In this document: in pieces, positions 55,681 through 64,000 of the stretch
How positions within the stretch are numbered: the stretch's first letter is position 1
How the letters are laid out: the number at the start of each line of letters is the position of its first letter
Source: Thalassospira profundimaris WP0211
Lineage (GTDB): Bacteria > Pseudomonadota > Alphaproteobacteria > Rhodospirillales > Thalassospiraceae
Length of the DNA stretch: 64,000 nucleotides
Assembly: GCF_000300275.1 (NCBI RefSeq)
Contig: NZ_AMRN01000006.1
Span: 124,001 to 188,000, forward strand
Direction of reading: 5' to 3'
Program-made: the position numbers and the translations under genes
The notes under the pieces: generated by a model
Told to the model about the DNA's origin: nothing
The model's database searches: none
What the model saw: the letters and a program-made list of their open reading frames with translations, nothing else

Positions 55681-56679
55681 ATGGACATTCGCAATGGCAC
55701 CATCGAAGCCATTGGCCGCACCCCGCTTGTGAAGCTTAAAAAGGTTTCCGAGCTGACGGGCTGCACCATTCTTGGCAAGGCGGAATACGCAAACCCGGGC
55801 GGCTCGGTCAAGGACCGTGCAGCCCTTGCCATTATTCGCGACGCCGAGGCGCGCGGTCTTTTGAAGCCGGGCGGCGTCATCGTCGAAGGTACGGCTGGCA
55901 ACACCGGCATCGGTCTTGCCGTTGTCGGCAATGCGCTGGGCTATCGCACCGTGATCGTCATCCCGGAAACCCAAAGTCAGGAAAAGAAAGACCTGCTGCG
56001 GCTTCTGGGTGCTGATCTGCGCGAAGTTCCGGCTGTCCCCTATCGCGATCAGAACAACTATGTGCATGTGTCGCGCCGTCTGGCCGAGGAGCTTGCAAAG
56101 TCCGAACCCAATGGTGCGATCTGGGCCAACCAATTTGACAATGTTGCCAACCGTCAGGGTCACATCGACACCACCGCACCCGAAATTTGGGAACAGACCG
56201 ATGGCAAGGTGGACGGCTTTATCTGTGCGGTTGGTACTGGCGGCACGCTGGCCGGTGTTTCGATGGCGCTCAAGGATCGCAATAAAAACATCCAGATCGG
56301 CCTTGCCGATCCGATGGGTGCCGCCCTTTACAGCCACTACAAGTTCGGTGAACTGAAATCCGAAGGAAGCTCGATCTCCGAAGGTATCGGTCAGGGTCGC
56401 ATCACCGCCAACCTTGAAGGCGTTGAGATTGACCACCCGTTCCAGATCTCGGACGAGGAAATGTTGCCGATCGTGTTTGACCTGCTCAAAGAAGAAGGTC
56501 TGTGCATGGGTGGCTCCACAGGGATCAACATTGCCGGTGCGGTGCGCCTTGCACGTGAACTCGGCCCGGGCAAAACCATCGTCACCATCCTGTGTGATCT
56601 TGGTACCCGCTATCAAAGCAAGCTTTGGAACCCTGCGTTCCTTAAGGAAAAAGGCCTGCCGAGCCCTGATTGGCTCTAA
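55681..56679 (+). CDS. cysK: Cysteine synthase A
   Basis: 332 aa. PLP lysine Lys44 in NPGGSVKDR; the substrate loop reads EGTAGNTGIG where many enzymes have EPTSGNTG. O-acetylserine sulfhydrylase makes cysteine from O-acetylserine and sulfide. ATG at 55681 has GGAG six bases upstream; the longer reading from 55618 lacks a site. TTGACT at 55611 may be its -35. It ends at a strong terminator. Confidence 0.9.
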   Translation: MDIRNGTIEAIGRTPLVKLKKVSELTGCTILGKAEYANPGGSVKDRAALAIIRDAEARGLLKPGGVIVEGTAGNTGIGLAVVGNALGYRTVIVIPETQSQEKKDLLRLLGADLREVPAVPYRDQNNYVHVSRRLAEELAKSEPNGAIWANQFDNVANRQGHIDTTAPEIWEQTDGKVDGFICAVGTGGTLAGVSMALKDRNKNIQIGLADPMGAALYSHYKFGELKSEGSSISEGIGQGRITANLEGVEIDHPFQISDEEMLPIVFDLLKEEGLCMGGSTGINIAGAVRLARELGPGKTIVTILCDLGTRYQSKLWNPAFLKEKGLPSPDWL

Positions 56680-56700
56680 GCAGAAACCATCCTGAAAGAT

Positions 56701-56732
56701 AAAACCCCCGTCCGGTTTCCGGCGGGGGTTTT
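56701..56732. terminator. Terminator after cysK
   Basis: AAAACCCCCG (56701-56710) pairs with CGGGGGTTTT (56723-56732); the inner bases form a short CCGG stem. A G and a further T-run follow. The MFS gene converges and stops at 56740, so it can serve both. Confidence 0.85.
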
Positions 56733-56739
56733 GTTTTAA

Positions 56740-58098
56740 TCAGGTCGCGCGGGCAACCTCGTTTCGGGATTGGCGAGTGTCCTGCACTGCACGCGCCCAA
56801 AGGTAAAGCCCGCAGAACAGTGCGCACAGCAACAACGATCCAGCAAAGCCCACCACCGCGTTCCATCCTCCCTGATCCCAGAACCAGCCGCCAACCGACC
56901 CCATAATGCTGGAGCCCAGATAATAGGCCAGCAGATACAGCGACGACGCATGGCCCTTGGCCGTTTCGGCAAGCCGCCCGACCCAGCCACTGGCAATCGA
57001 ATGGGCAACGAAAAAGCCACTGGTCAGGACGACAATCCCGCCAATGATCACCGACAGGCTGTCAGAGACAGTCAGTCCGACACCAAGGGCCGCCAACAAC
57101 AGCCCCACCACAAGCACCGGGCCACGCCCGATCTTGTCTGATAGCGCACCGGCTATCGATGAGGTCACCGACCCGCACAGATAGACCACAAAGATCAACC
57201 CGATCTGACTTTGCGATAGGCCATAGGGCGCATCGGAAAGACGGAATCCGACATAGTTAAACACTGTCACGAAGCAGCCCATGGCAAAGGCCCCGATCAG
57301 GAACACGAACGGCAAGCCCGCATGTTTCAGATGCCCGCCCCAGGCCCGCAGGTGATAGCCCACCTGAAAGCCGGGACGTCTCACGAAGTTGCGCGATGCT
57401 GGCAACAGAACTGCAAAACCAAGTGCGGCAATCAGACCCAAGGCCCCCATCGCGCCGAGGGCAACATGCCAGCCAAACAGATCGGTCAGAAAACCGATCA
57501 CAACACGGCCACTCAAGCCACCAATCGCGGTCCCGCTGATATAGATGCCCATCGCCATCCCAAGGCCCTTGGGATCGATTTCCTCGGCCAAATAAGCCAT
57601 GGCAACGGCCGGAACCCCGCCCAGCATCAGACCTTCCAGCGCGCGCACCACAAGAAAGGCATGCCAATCGGAAAGAAACGGCGCGATCAGGTTCAAAACC
57701 GATGCCACACAGATGGAAATAAGCATCAATTGCTTGCGCCCGACGGCCTCGGACACAGCACCGGCCAGCAAAATGGCAAAGGCCAGAAACCCGGTGGTCA
57801 ATGAGAGTGCGAGCGAGCTTTCAGCCGGTCCAACCACAAAGTGGTTTGCAAGTTCCGGCAACAGTGGCTGCACACAGTAAATCAGCGAAAAGGTCGCGTA
57901 GCCTGCCAAAAACAGTGCAATGCTGATACGGCGAAATGCGGCCGATCCCGGTTTAATCCACACCGGATCGGCAGACGCATTTGCGTTGGTGGACGCGAGC
58001 GGGCTTTGCGAACGTATGGGGGGCGTTGCATCAGATGACGCCGTATCAGCAGCACTATCAGAATGTTGTTCTGGGTCAGTGTCCCGGGAAACAGACAT
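56740..58098 (-). CDS. MFS transporter (12-helix, YnfM-like)
   Basis: 452 aa with twelve predicted helices after a Ser/Asp/Ala-rich N-terminal 45 residues. The intracellular loop motifs AVSEAVGRKQL and ALSDKIGRGPV are the MFS signature A in both halves. It probably exports a small molecule, possibly one sensed by the LysR regulator read from the opposite strand. Substrate unknown. Confidence 0.85.
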   Translation of the reverse strand: MSVSRDTDPEQHSDSAADTASSDATPPIRSQSPLASTNANASADPVWIKPGSAAFRRISIALFLAGYATFSLIYCVQPLLPELANHFVVGPAESSLALSLTTGFLAFAILLAGAVSEAVGRKQLMLISICVASVLNLIAPFLSDWHAFLVVRALEGLMLGGVPAVAMAYLAEEIDPKGLGMAMGIYISGTAIGGLSGRVVIGFLTDLFGWHVALGAMGALGLIAALGFAVLLPASRNFVRRPGFQVGYHLRAWGGHLKHAGLPFVFLIGAFAMGCFVTVFNYVGFRLSDAPYGLSQSQIGLIFVVYLCGSVTSSIAGALSDKIGRGPVLVVGLLLAALGVGLTVSDSLSVIIGGIVVLTSGFFVAHSIASGWVGRLAETAKGHASSLYLLAYYLGSSIMGSVGGWFWDQGGWNAVVGFAGSLLLCALFCGLYLWARAVQDTRQSRNEVARAT

Positions 58099-58161
58099 TT
58101 GCGACCTCTTTTGGAATGGTTCGTGGGGTGACGCTTATGATTGCACTATCGCGCCTATCCG

Positions 58162-58174
58162 TCCAATATATGGA
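58162..58174. promoter_or_regulatory. Candidate LysR-type operator
   Basis: TCCAATATATGGA (58162-58174) is a palindrome, TCCA/TGGA around ATATA, in the 111-base gap between the divergent MFS and LysR genes. A second, shorter repeat ATATC/GATAT lies near 58189-58202. LysR regulators usually bind such T-N11-A sites. Inference only. Confidence 0.5.
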
Positions 58175-58209
58175 ACTGTCTTCTGTGATATCTTTTGGAT
58201 ATACCACCA

Positions 58210-59100
58210 ATGGAACTGCGCCATATCCGCTACTTCCTTGCCGTCGCCCGCGAGGGAAATTTTACCCGTGCTGCGGCCCGCATCGGCATCGGGCAGCCAC
58301 CGCTTAGTCAGCAAATCCGCGATCTGGAAAATGAAATCGGCACGGCCCTTTTTCATCGCGTCCCCCATGGCGCAGAACTGACGGAGGCGGGCACGGCGTT
58401 TCTTGAGGTGGTTGCACAGTTCCCCGATCTGGCAGAGCGCGCCATTCGTGCCGCCCAACGCGCGGGGCGCGGCGAAGTCGGATCAATCCGGGTTGGCTTC
58501 ACGGCGTCCGCTGCATTCAGCCCGTCTGTTCCGCGCGTGTTCCGTGATTTTCGGCGCAGTTACCCCGGCGTTGAGATGACACTCGAAGAAGCCAACTCCG
58601 CCCAACTTGTCGCCGGCCTGCGCGATGAACGCCTTGATGCGGTGTTCCTGCGACAAGATACGATTGCGGGCGATGGCATTCGCCTGCATGTGATTTCAAG
58701 CGAACCGATGGTGCTTGTGCTCCCCTCCGGTCATCCGGCTGCCCAACGTGAAAAAGTCGCCCTGTCAGAACTCCGTGACGAGGCGTTGATCCTGACCCCG
58801 CGCGCGGTTGGCCCAACCCATTATGACAAGGTGGTCACGGCCTGTCGGGACGCCGGGTTTGAGCCGCAAATGGGCCAGATCGCGCCACAGCTGGGATCCG
58901 TGATCAATTTCGTGGCGGCCGAGCTTGGCTTTTCACTGGTTCCCAAACCGATGACACAGCTTCAGGCAAAGGGTGTCGCCTATCGCGAGATCGAAGGAGA
59001 AGTGCCCATTGCGCAATTGTCACTGGCCTATCGCAGCAATGATATCTCCACCGCATTGCGTAATTTCGTCAGCCGCACCCTTGCCGCCCATCAAAGCTGA
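58210..59100 (+). CDS. LysR-family transcription regulator
   Basis: 296 aa. N-terminal winged helix-turn-helix (FTRAAARIGIGQPPLSQQIRDLE) and a LysR substrate-binding domain with DAVFLRQD and VGPTHYDKV. ATG at 58210 preferred over the TTG at 58195. The MFS gene diverges from it and is the expected target. Inducer unknown. Confidence 0.92.
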   Translation: MELRHIRYFLAVAREGNFTRAAARIGIGQPPLSQQIRDLENEIGTALFHRVPHGAELTEAGTAFLEVVAQFPDLAERAIRAAQRAGRGEVGSIRVGFTASAAFSPSVPRVFRDFRRSYPGVEMTLEEANSAQLVAGLRDERLDAVFLRQDTIAGDGIRLHVISSEPMVLVLPSGHPAAQREKVALSELRDEALILTPRAVGPTHYDKVVTACRDAGFEPQMGQIAPQLGSVINFVAAELGFSLVPKPMTQLQAKGVAYREIEGEVPIAQLSLAYRSNDISTALRNFVSRTLAAHQS

Positions 59101-59230
59101 CAGGATCAACTGTTCTGCCTTTCGGGGCTGGCATGCTGGCAATTTCGCGCTAGATTAATGCCAACTGTGAAATCCGGCGCGCCGCTGAAATCTGTTTCTG
59201 TGATGCCCGCGCCAAACCGAAAGTCTGGCT

Positions 59231-60250
59231 ATGCTAAGATATTCCCTTCTTGATCTTTGCCCGGTAAATGCGGGTGAACATCCCTCTGATGCGCTGCGCA
59301 ATACGCTGGCACTCGCCCAACATGCCGAAAAGCTTGGCTATCATCGTTATTGGCTGGCCGAACATCACAACATGCCCGGCATTGCCAGTGCCGCGACGTC
59401 CGTTGTCATGGCCCATGTCGCGGCGGGCACCAAGACCATCCGCGTCGGATCAGGTGGCGTCATGCTGCCCAACCATGCGCCGCTGGTGATTGCCGAACAG
59501 TTCGGCACCCTTGATGCGCTTCATCCGGGCCGTATCGATCTGGGTATTGGCCGCGCACCGGGCACGGATCAACGCACCGCCGCCGCCCTTCGCCGCGATA
59601 TGCACGGCTCCGAAGAACGTTTTATTCAGGATGTCTTGCAGGTTCAGGCATTCCTCGCCCCGCTTGAAGGAAATCCGCCGATCCGGGCCGTACCGGGCTA
59701 TGGGTCGCAGGTCCCGATGTGGCTTTTGGGCAGCAGCCTGTTTTCAGCTGACCTTGCCGCACGCCTTGGCCTGCCCTTTGCCTTTGCATCGCACTTTGCA
59801 CCCGACATGTTGATGGATGCACTGACCCTTTATCGCAACCGGTTTGAGCCAAGCGAAGCCCTTGATAAACCTTACGCGGTTGCCGCGATGGGCTTCTTTG
59901 CGGCTGACACCGACGAGGAAGGCGAATATCTGGCCACCTCAATGCAGCAGCAGTTCCTGAACCTGCGCCGTGGGACACCGGGCCAATTGCCAAAACCGGT
60001 CAAGGACATGAGCGAAATATGGAACCGCGTCGAAAAGGCTGGCGTTGATCACGCCATGCGCTATGCCGCGATTGGCGGGCGCGATACGGTGCGCAAGAAA
60101 CTGCGCGAATTCGCCTATATGACCAAGGCCGACGAAATCATGGTCACCGCCAACATCTATGATCAGACGGCGCGCCTGAAATCCTTTGAAATCGCTGCCG
60201 AGCTGTTTGGCGAAATGAACGCAAAGTCCGAGAACAAAGACTGCGCCTAA
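59231..60250 (+). CDS. LLM-class flavin-dependent monooxygenase
   Basis: 339 aa, luciferase-like TIM barrel. [33 protein letters not shown] and [13 protein letters not shown] are class signatures (F420/FMN-dependent group 1). Follows the LysR gene on the same strand, 130 bases away, and may belong to its regulon. Substrate unknown. Confidence 0.88.
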   Translation: MLRYSLLDLCPVNAGEHPSDALRNTLALAQHAEKLGYHRYWLAEHHNMPGIASAATSVVMAHVAAGTKTIRVGSGGVMLPNHAPLVIAEQFGTLDALHPGRIDLGIGRAPGTDQRTAAALRRDMHGSEERFIQDVLQVQAFLAPLEGNPPIRAVPGYGSQVPMWLLGSSLFSADLAARLGLPFAFASHFAPDMLMDALTLYRNRFEPSEALDKPYAVAAMGFFAADTDEEGEYLATSMQQQFLNLRRGTPGQLPKPVKDMSEIWNRVEKAGVDHAMRYAAIGGRDTVRKKLREFAYMTKADEIMVTANIYDQTARLKSFEIAAELFGEMNAKSENKDCA

Positions 60251-60274
60251 GACCAAGCGACACCTTATTTTTGC

Positions 60275-60306
60275 AAATGCCGGGTTCCCGAGTGAATCCG
60301 GCATTT
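60275..60306 (+). terminator. Terminator after the monooxygenase gene
   Basis: AAATGCCGG (60275-60283) pairs with CCGGCATTT (60298-60306), followed by TGCTTTC, 25 bases past the stop at 60250. Confidence 0.8.
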
Positions 60307-60431
60307 TGCTTTCATCATACGAAATACCAGAACACACCACTTGCGCTTGCATCATTGGTCGGACAATATGCGCGTCCCGTTGAAGACTTCAACGATAGCC
60401 CCTTGTTTCAAAAGGTTATGGTGCGCCCTTC

Positions 60432-62006
60432 ATGACCAACTTCCTGCTGGCAGCCCTGCCAATTGCGACCATTCTGTTTCTGATGATCAAGGTCAACTGG
60501 GGCGCTGCGCGTGCTGGTGCGGCTGCCTGGTTTGTTACCGTCATCCTGGCAGTGTTCTTCTTTGGTGCGCCGACCGACATGCTGATCATCGCCCAGGCCA
60601 AGGGCGTGATGCTGGCCCTGTACATCCTTTATATCGTCTGGGCGGCATTGATCCTGTATTTTGCGGCCGAAGAAGCCGGCGCGATCAAGACCATCGGGCG
60701 CGCCATTCGATCGCTTACCGATGACCGGCCCTTACAGCTTTTGATATTGGGCTACGTGTTCGCAAGCTTCCTTCAGGGCGTCGCAGGCTTCGGCGTTCCG
60801 ATTGCCGTCGTTGCACCTCTTTTGCTGGGCATGGGTTTCTCGCCAGTACTGGCCGTTGCCGCCCCGATGATCGGGCATAGCTGGTCGGTTCTGTTTGGCA
60901 ATATGGCAACCTCGTTCGAGGCACTGATTGGTGTTACCGGCATTCCGGGAACAGAACTGACCCATTATTCGGCAATCCTTCTTGGCCTGTCGGGCTTTAT
61001 GTGCGGAGCGGCTGTTTTGTGGCTGGATGGCGGGTTCCGCACAATTCGTCGCCGCATCGTGCCGCTGGTCCTGATTTCCTGCGTCATGGGCGTGGTGCAG
61101 TATTTCATGGCCAACTATGGTGTCTGGACACTGGGTGGCCTGACAGCCGGGATTGCCGGGCTCGTTGCCTCCATCATTGTGACCCGGTTCTGGAAACCGC
61201 ATCCCGATGATGTCGCTGAACAGGTTGCCGATGATCATCAGCACATGCCCTTGATCGAGGCACTCACACCTTATCTGGTCTTCATCGTGCTGGTCACCAT
61301 GGCGACCTTTGTCCCAGCGGTCGAGATGCTGCTTGGCAAGATCCGCTTCACGCTTGATTTCCCGGAAACCGCCACGGCAACCGGTTGGGTGATCGAAGCC
61401 GAAAGTGCCAAGGCCATCGCGATCTTTGGCCATCCCGGCGCGCTTTTGCTTTATACCGCTGCCATCAGCTTCACGTTCTTCAAGCTGCGCGGTCATTACG
61501 ATGACGGCATTGGCAAACGTATCTGGCAACGCACGCTGAAAAGCGGTCTTCCGACCAGCATCGGCATGGTGCCAGTGATCGGCCTTGCCATCATCATGGA
61601 CCATGCGGGCATGACCTATGCCCTGGCCGAAGGTGGCGCTGCGGTCTTCTCCGGGGCCTTTGCCGTCGCCTATCCGGTGATTGCACCGGCAATTGGTGCC
61701 CTTGGTGCCTTCATGACCGGCAGCACGAATAATTCCAACGTTGTCTTTGGCATGTTCCAGCGTCACACCGCCGAACTTTCCGGCCTTTCAACTGCCCTTG
61801 TTCTGGCCGCCCAAGCAACGGGCGCATCACTTGGCAGCATGCTGGCCCCGTCAAAAATTCTGGTTGGCTGTTCAACAGTGGGCCTGTCAGGCAAGGAAGG
61901 ACCAGTGCTGTCGGTCGTTCTTAAAACCGGTGTTATCCTGACCGCACTATGCGGCTTCATGGCACTGGGTATCCTTCTGATCACGACGATGAACGGGGGC
62001 GCGTAA
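60432..62006 (+). CDS. L-lactate permease family transporter
   Basis: 524 aa, about 12-13 helices. LctP family features include GVAGFGVPIAVVAPLL, FMTGSTNNSNVVFG and GSMLAPSKILVG. Imports lactate or glycolate by proton symport; substrate is inferred from the family. The next small gene begins one base after its stop, so the two form an operon. Confidence 0.88.
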   Translation: MTNFLLAALPIATILFLMIKVNWGAARAGAAAWFVTVILAVFFFGAPTDMLIIAQAKGVMLALYILYIVWAALILYFAAEEAGAIKTIGRAIRSLTDDRPLQLLILGYVFASFLQGVAGFGVPIAVVAPLLLGMGFSPVLAVAAPMIGHSWSVLFGNMATSFEALIGVTGIPGTELTHYSAILLGLSGFMCGAAVLWLDGGFRTIRRRIVPLVLISCVMGVVQYFMANYGVWTLGGLTAGIAGLVASIIVTRFWKPHPDDVAEQVADDHQHMPLIEALTPYLVFIVLVTMATFVPAVEMLLGKIRFTLDFPETATATGWVIEAESAKAIAIFGHPGALLLYTAAISFTFFKLRGHYDDGIGKRIWQRTLKSGLPTSIGMVPVIGLAIIMDHAGMTYALAEGGAAVFSGAFAVAYPVIAPAIGALGAFMTGSTNNSNVVFGMFQRHTAELSGLSTALVLAAQATGASLGSMLAPSKILVGCSTVGLSGKEGPVLSVVLKTGVILTALCGFMALGILLITTMNGGA

Positions 62007-62007
62007 C

Positions 62008-62166
62008 ATGAAAAACAAACTGTTTAATCCCGTCTTTCTGGTCCTGACCTCAATCATCCTGCCGATTGCCGCGTTTGAGGCCCTGGTGACAGACAATATC
62101 GCCGCAAGCGACATTCTGTTTGCCCTGTTCTGTGCTGTCATGGCGCTGATTGTCGTGCGCAAATAA
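62008..62166 (+). CDS. Small two-helix membrane protein after the lactate permease
   Basis: 52 aa, two hydrophobic helices (PVFLVLTSIILPIAAF and ILFALFCAVMALIVV) with a short acidic loop between. GGGGG lies nine bases upstream of the ATG at 62008, inside the permease gene, which ends one base before. It may be a stabilising partner of the permease. No known family. Confidence 0.7.
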   Translation: MKNKLFNPVFLVLTSIILPIAAFEALVTDNIAASDILFALFCAVMALIVVRK

Positions 62167-62167
62167 A

Positions 62168-62198
62168 AAGCCCGCCGATCCACCTGACCGACGGGCTT
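62168..62198. terminator. Terminator of the lactate-permease operon
   Basis: AAGCCCG (62168-62174) pairs with CGGGCTT (62192-62198); the A-run before and the T-rich bases on the other strand allow it to serve both this operon and the LysE gene at 62221. Confidence 0.7.
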
Positions 62199-62220
62199 AC
62201 AAGAATATCTTGGCCAAACC

Positions 62221-62853
62221 TTATGGGCGAAGGGCTGCCAGCTTGACGCCAAAGGCAATGAATACTGCCCCGGTGGTTGCCTTAAGCGCACGCTGGAAAC
62301 GACCACTCCCGGCAAAGCGGGTCAGGCGTGCCAGCAACATGATCATGGCTGCAAACCAGATGGCGTTGATCGCCGCATGCAAGCACACCAGCATGAAGGC
62401 CGAGGTCATCGCCCCCTCACCCACCGGGATGAATTGCGGAAACGCTGCCAGATAAAAGATCGAGACTTTCGGGTTCAGCGCATTGGTCAGAAACCCCTCG
62501 CCATAGGCCTTGATCAGGGTGCGCTTGCGCTTCGCCGGTGATACTTCGGCAACCGTTTTCACCCCGCGCCAGGCATCGCGCAATGCCTTGAACCCGACCC
62601 AGCACAAATAAGCCGCCCCCAAAAACTTCACGACCATGAAGGCCTGTGCCGATTGCACAAGAATCACGGAAATACCAAGGATCGACAAAGTCCCATGCAA
62701 GTAAAAGGCCGTCACAAATCCGGCCACATTGGCCATGCCGGCCATACGTCCTGATGTCGGCACGGTCTTGGCGACCAGTACACCATTGGGGCCCGGCGAC
62801 ATGACAAGCAGTGACGCAACCAATGCAAAACTCAAAACCTGTGACCAATCCAT
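62221..62853 (-). CDS. LysE/RhtB-family amino-acid exporter
   Basis: 210 aa with about six helices. The N-terminal SPGPNGVLVAK is the RhtB/LysE signature and LTNALNPKVSIFYL is the second family motif. It exports homoserine, threonine, lysine or a similar compound. The exact substrate is unknown. Confidence 0.9.
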   Translation of the reverse strand: MDWSQVLSFALVASLLVMSPGPNGVLVAKTVPTSGRMAGMANVAGFVTAFYLHGTLSILGISVILVQSAQAFMVVKFLGAAYLCWVGFKALRDAWRGVKTVAEVSPAKRKRTLIKAYGEGFLTNALNPKVSIFYLAAFPQFIPVGEGAMTSAFMLVCLHAAINAIWFAAMIMLLARLTRFAGSGRFQRALKATTGAVFIAFGVKLAALRP

Positions 62854-63208
62854 GGGGCGATCCTTTGCAAATGATCAAACGGTGCGCATTGACTGATGAC
62901 GTTTCGCACCTTGCATTGACTATATCCGGCCTTGATCAACCAACAAGAAAATCATTGTGACCATACATTTTCCGTGCCCGGTCCGGTCAGCCTGCCGGGA
63001 TCAGGAAAATGATAACTTCTGGGAAAATGATAAAGAATAGAAGTGGCCGCCAGGATCAGGCGGCACTACGGTCGGTGCAATAAAAATCAATATGGCAAAA
63101 GCCATGCAACGGCGGGGCACGAAACTCCCCACGAGCAAAATCTTCTGAAGTCTTGGCAATGTGCCTGCCCCAGCAGGCGCAATGTGAGCCCTGCTGACTA
63201 GGTTAAAC
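62854..63208. promoter_or_regulatory. Intergenic region and leader of the adhesin gene
   Basis: No gene in these 355 bases. Features: the inverted repeat GGTGCG (62881-62886) with CGCACC (62905-62910); a repeated GCATTGACT at 62886 and 62913; a tandem 12-base repeat GGAAAATGATAA at 63004-63015 and 63022-63033, an 18-base period that could be a regulator site; a stem GCCGCC/GGCGGC at 63046-63064; ATGGC-AAAA-GCCAT at 63092-63105; and a strong hairpin at 63161-63180 described separately. Confidence 0.55.
63161..63197 (+). promoter_or_regulatory. Two mutually exclusive hairpins before the adhesin start
   Basis: GCCTGC (63163-63168) pairs with GCAGGC (63173-63178), a six-base stem closed by CCCA, extendable by two outer pairs. 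The right arm's CAGCAGGC (63171-63178) can instead pair with GCCCTGCTG (63188-63196), with one bulge. These are alternative folds just before the ribosome-binding site AGG at 63200-63202, so they could gate translation. Confidence 0.5.
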
Positions 63209-64000
63209 ATGCACGTTACCCGATCCATCCGCTCCATCGCCCTTTGCGCCCCTCTCCTGCTTGCCTCAACGCTTGGTAACGCCGAAACCGCGGGTCCTAA
63301 ATGGGGACCGCATATTGACCTGGAAGGCAAAGGTGGCACGGATCGTAACCTTGGCGAGACGGACCTGTTCATTCCGCTTTGGCAGGATGAGGACACATTG
63401 ACCTTCACCAGCCTTCGCGCCCGGATGGATGACAACAACAGCCACGAAGGGAACTTCGGTCTTGGCATCCGGCAGATGCTTGATTCGGGATGGAACATTG
63501 GCGGCTATGGTTACTTTGACCGCCGCCACAGCCCCTATGGCAACAAATTCAACCAATTGACATTCGGCGCCGAGGCCCTGTCGCTTGATTGGGATTTTCG
63601 CGCCAATGCCTATGTCCCGATCGGCACGACACAATACATGGAAGACAGTCTGAGTACTGTTGATGTGAGCGGCACCTCCTTGATGTACAATCAGGGTGAA
63701 GAACGCGCACTACGTGGCTTTGACGGGGAAATTGGCTGGCGCATTCCGTTATTTGCGGCTGATGCCGGACAGCAACTCCGTGCCTATGCCGGTGGCTATC
63801 GCTTTACGGAAGACGGTGTTGATACGGTACAGGGTCCGCGTGGGCGACTGGACCTGACCTTTGATGAAGTTCCCTTTTTGTGGGAAGGGTCGCGCTTTTC
63901 GCTCGGGGCGGAAATTCAGCATGACAGCCCACGGGGCACGCAGGGCTTTGCCAGCTTCCGTCTTCGTATCCCGTTGCAAGGCTTCGGCGATACGCCGAAA
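63209..64000 (+). CDS. Inverse autotransporter (intimin/invasin-like) adhesin, partial
   Basis: 264 codons, running off the window in frame. A Sec signal (about residues 1-25, ending LGNA) precedes an inverse-autotransporter beta-barrel: FDRRHSPYGN, GFDGEIGWRIP, LRAYAGGYRF, GPRGRLDLTF and AEIQHDSPRGT are the barrel signatures (IAT_beta). Such proteins secrete their own C-terminal passenger, usually Ig-like adhesive repeats that lie beyond this window. It is probably a surface attachment factor. The reading is missed by scans that require a stop codon. Confidence 0.88.
   Translation, partial: MHVTRSIRSIALCAPLLLASTLGNAETAGPKWGPHIDLEGKGGTDRNLGETDLFIPLWQDEDTLTFTSLRARMDDNNSHEGNFGLGIRQMLDSGWNIGGYGYFDRRHSPYGNKFNQLTFGAEALSLDWDFRANAYVPIGTTQYMEDSLSTVDVSGTSLMYNQGEERALRGFDGEIGWRIPLFAADAGQQLRAYAGGYRFTEDGVDTVQGPRGRLDLTFDEVPFLWEGSRFSLGAEIQHDSPRGTQGFASFRLRIPLQGFGDTPK

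Noticed and set aside
63091-63140. GCAAAAGCC...GCAACGGCGGGG region considered as a c-di-GMP-I riboswitch
   Set aside because: The order of stems and the conserved GEMM core (GCACAGGGCAAACC and tetraloop receptor) do not match; kept only as part of a generally structured leader.

Overview
The window is one stretch of chromosome from a free-living alphaproteobacterium, most likely in the Rhodospirillales and plausibly Thalassospira-like. The case rests on gene content and order: a rluD-rpoH pair with a DUF6476-type gene upstream, a hisZ-purA pair with the alphaproteobacterial type of serC nearby, a DUF2336 gene, a DUF1127 gene, the zinc-independent form of ribosomal protein L36, and many cyclic-di-GMP proteins. 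Genus is inference; no rRNA or tRNA gene is present to test it. Coding density is high. I found no insertion sequence, prophage or CRISPR array.

Layout. 1-6002: the end of a PolB-like exonuclease gene, then a glycine-betaine/proline-type ABC transporter whose binding protein (710-1741) is separated from its permease and ATPase (4114-6002) by an A+T-rich pentapeptide-repeat gene and a DCC-family gene. 6024-9107: JAMM protease, DUF6476-like protein, RluD-type pseudouridine synthase and heat-shock sigma factor RpoH, the last with a 5' hairpin leader. 9189-11819: a tail-anchored protein-kinase homologue lacking the catalytic Asp, plus a small membrane protein. 12066-17946: purA, hisZ, serC and an SLC13-type transporter with TrkA-C domains. 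18213-23445: a leftward cluster (DUF1127 protein, threonine-dehydratase-like enzyme, PLP decarboxylase, PhzF isomerase) diverging from a MocR-type regulator whose start codon lies inside a palindrome. 23627-29379: Lon-like protease, SPOR protein, lipoprotein, diguanylate cyclase, Tat-exported amine oxidase.

29718-34726 is an EAL / PAS-GAF-GGDEF / DUF2336 operon. 34761-38089 holds a GNAT enzyme, TusA, a TauE-type permease with its TIGR02186 partner, and a stress protein. 38111-43891 is a leftward operon (TPR-GT41-like protein, HlyD-type fusion protein, family-2 glycosyltransferase with a PilZ domain) that looks like a c-di-GMP-controlled exopolysaccharide synthase. 44132-52911: saccharopine-dehydrogenase-like enzyme, Lrp regulator, class III nucleotide cyclase, rpmJ, methyltransferase, a J-domain/SH3 membrane protein, PepD and a second GNAT. 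53012-62853: a third diguanylate cyclase, Nudix hydrolase, cysteine synthase, MFS/LysR pair, luciferase-like monooxygenase, lactate permease with a 52-residue membrane protein, and a LysE exporter. The window ends inside an inverse-autotransporter gene (63209 onward) preceded by a structured leader.

The recurring theme is a switch between motility and surface attachment: three GGDEF proteins, one EAL protein, a PilZ synthase and a surface adhesin lie within about 37 kb. The least ordinary items are the PilZ/HlyD/GT41 operon, the tail-anchored pseudokinase, the J-domain/SH3 protein, the MocR-controlled amino-acid cluster and the adhesin leader. Intergenic stretches above 300 bases are described as features; smaller gaps not mentioned held nothing I could support.
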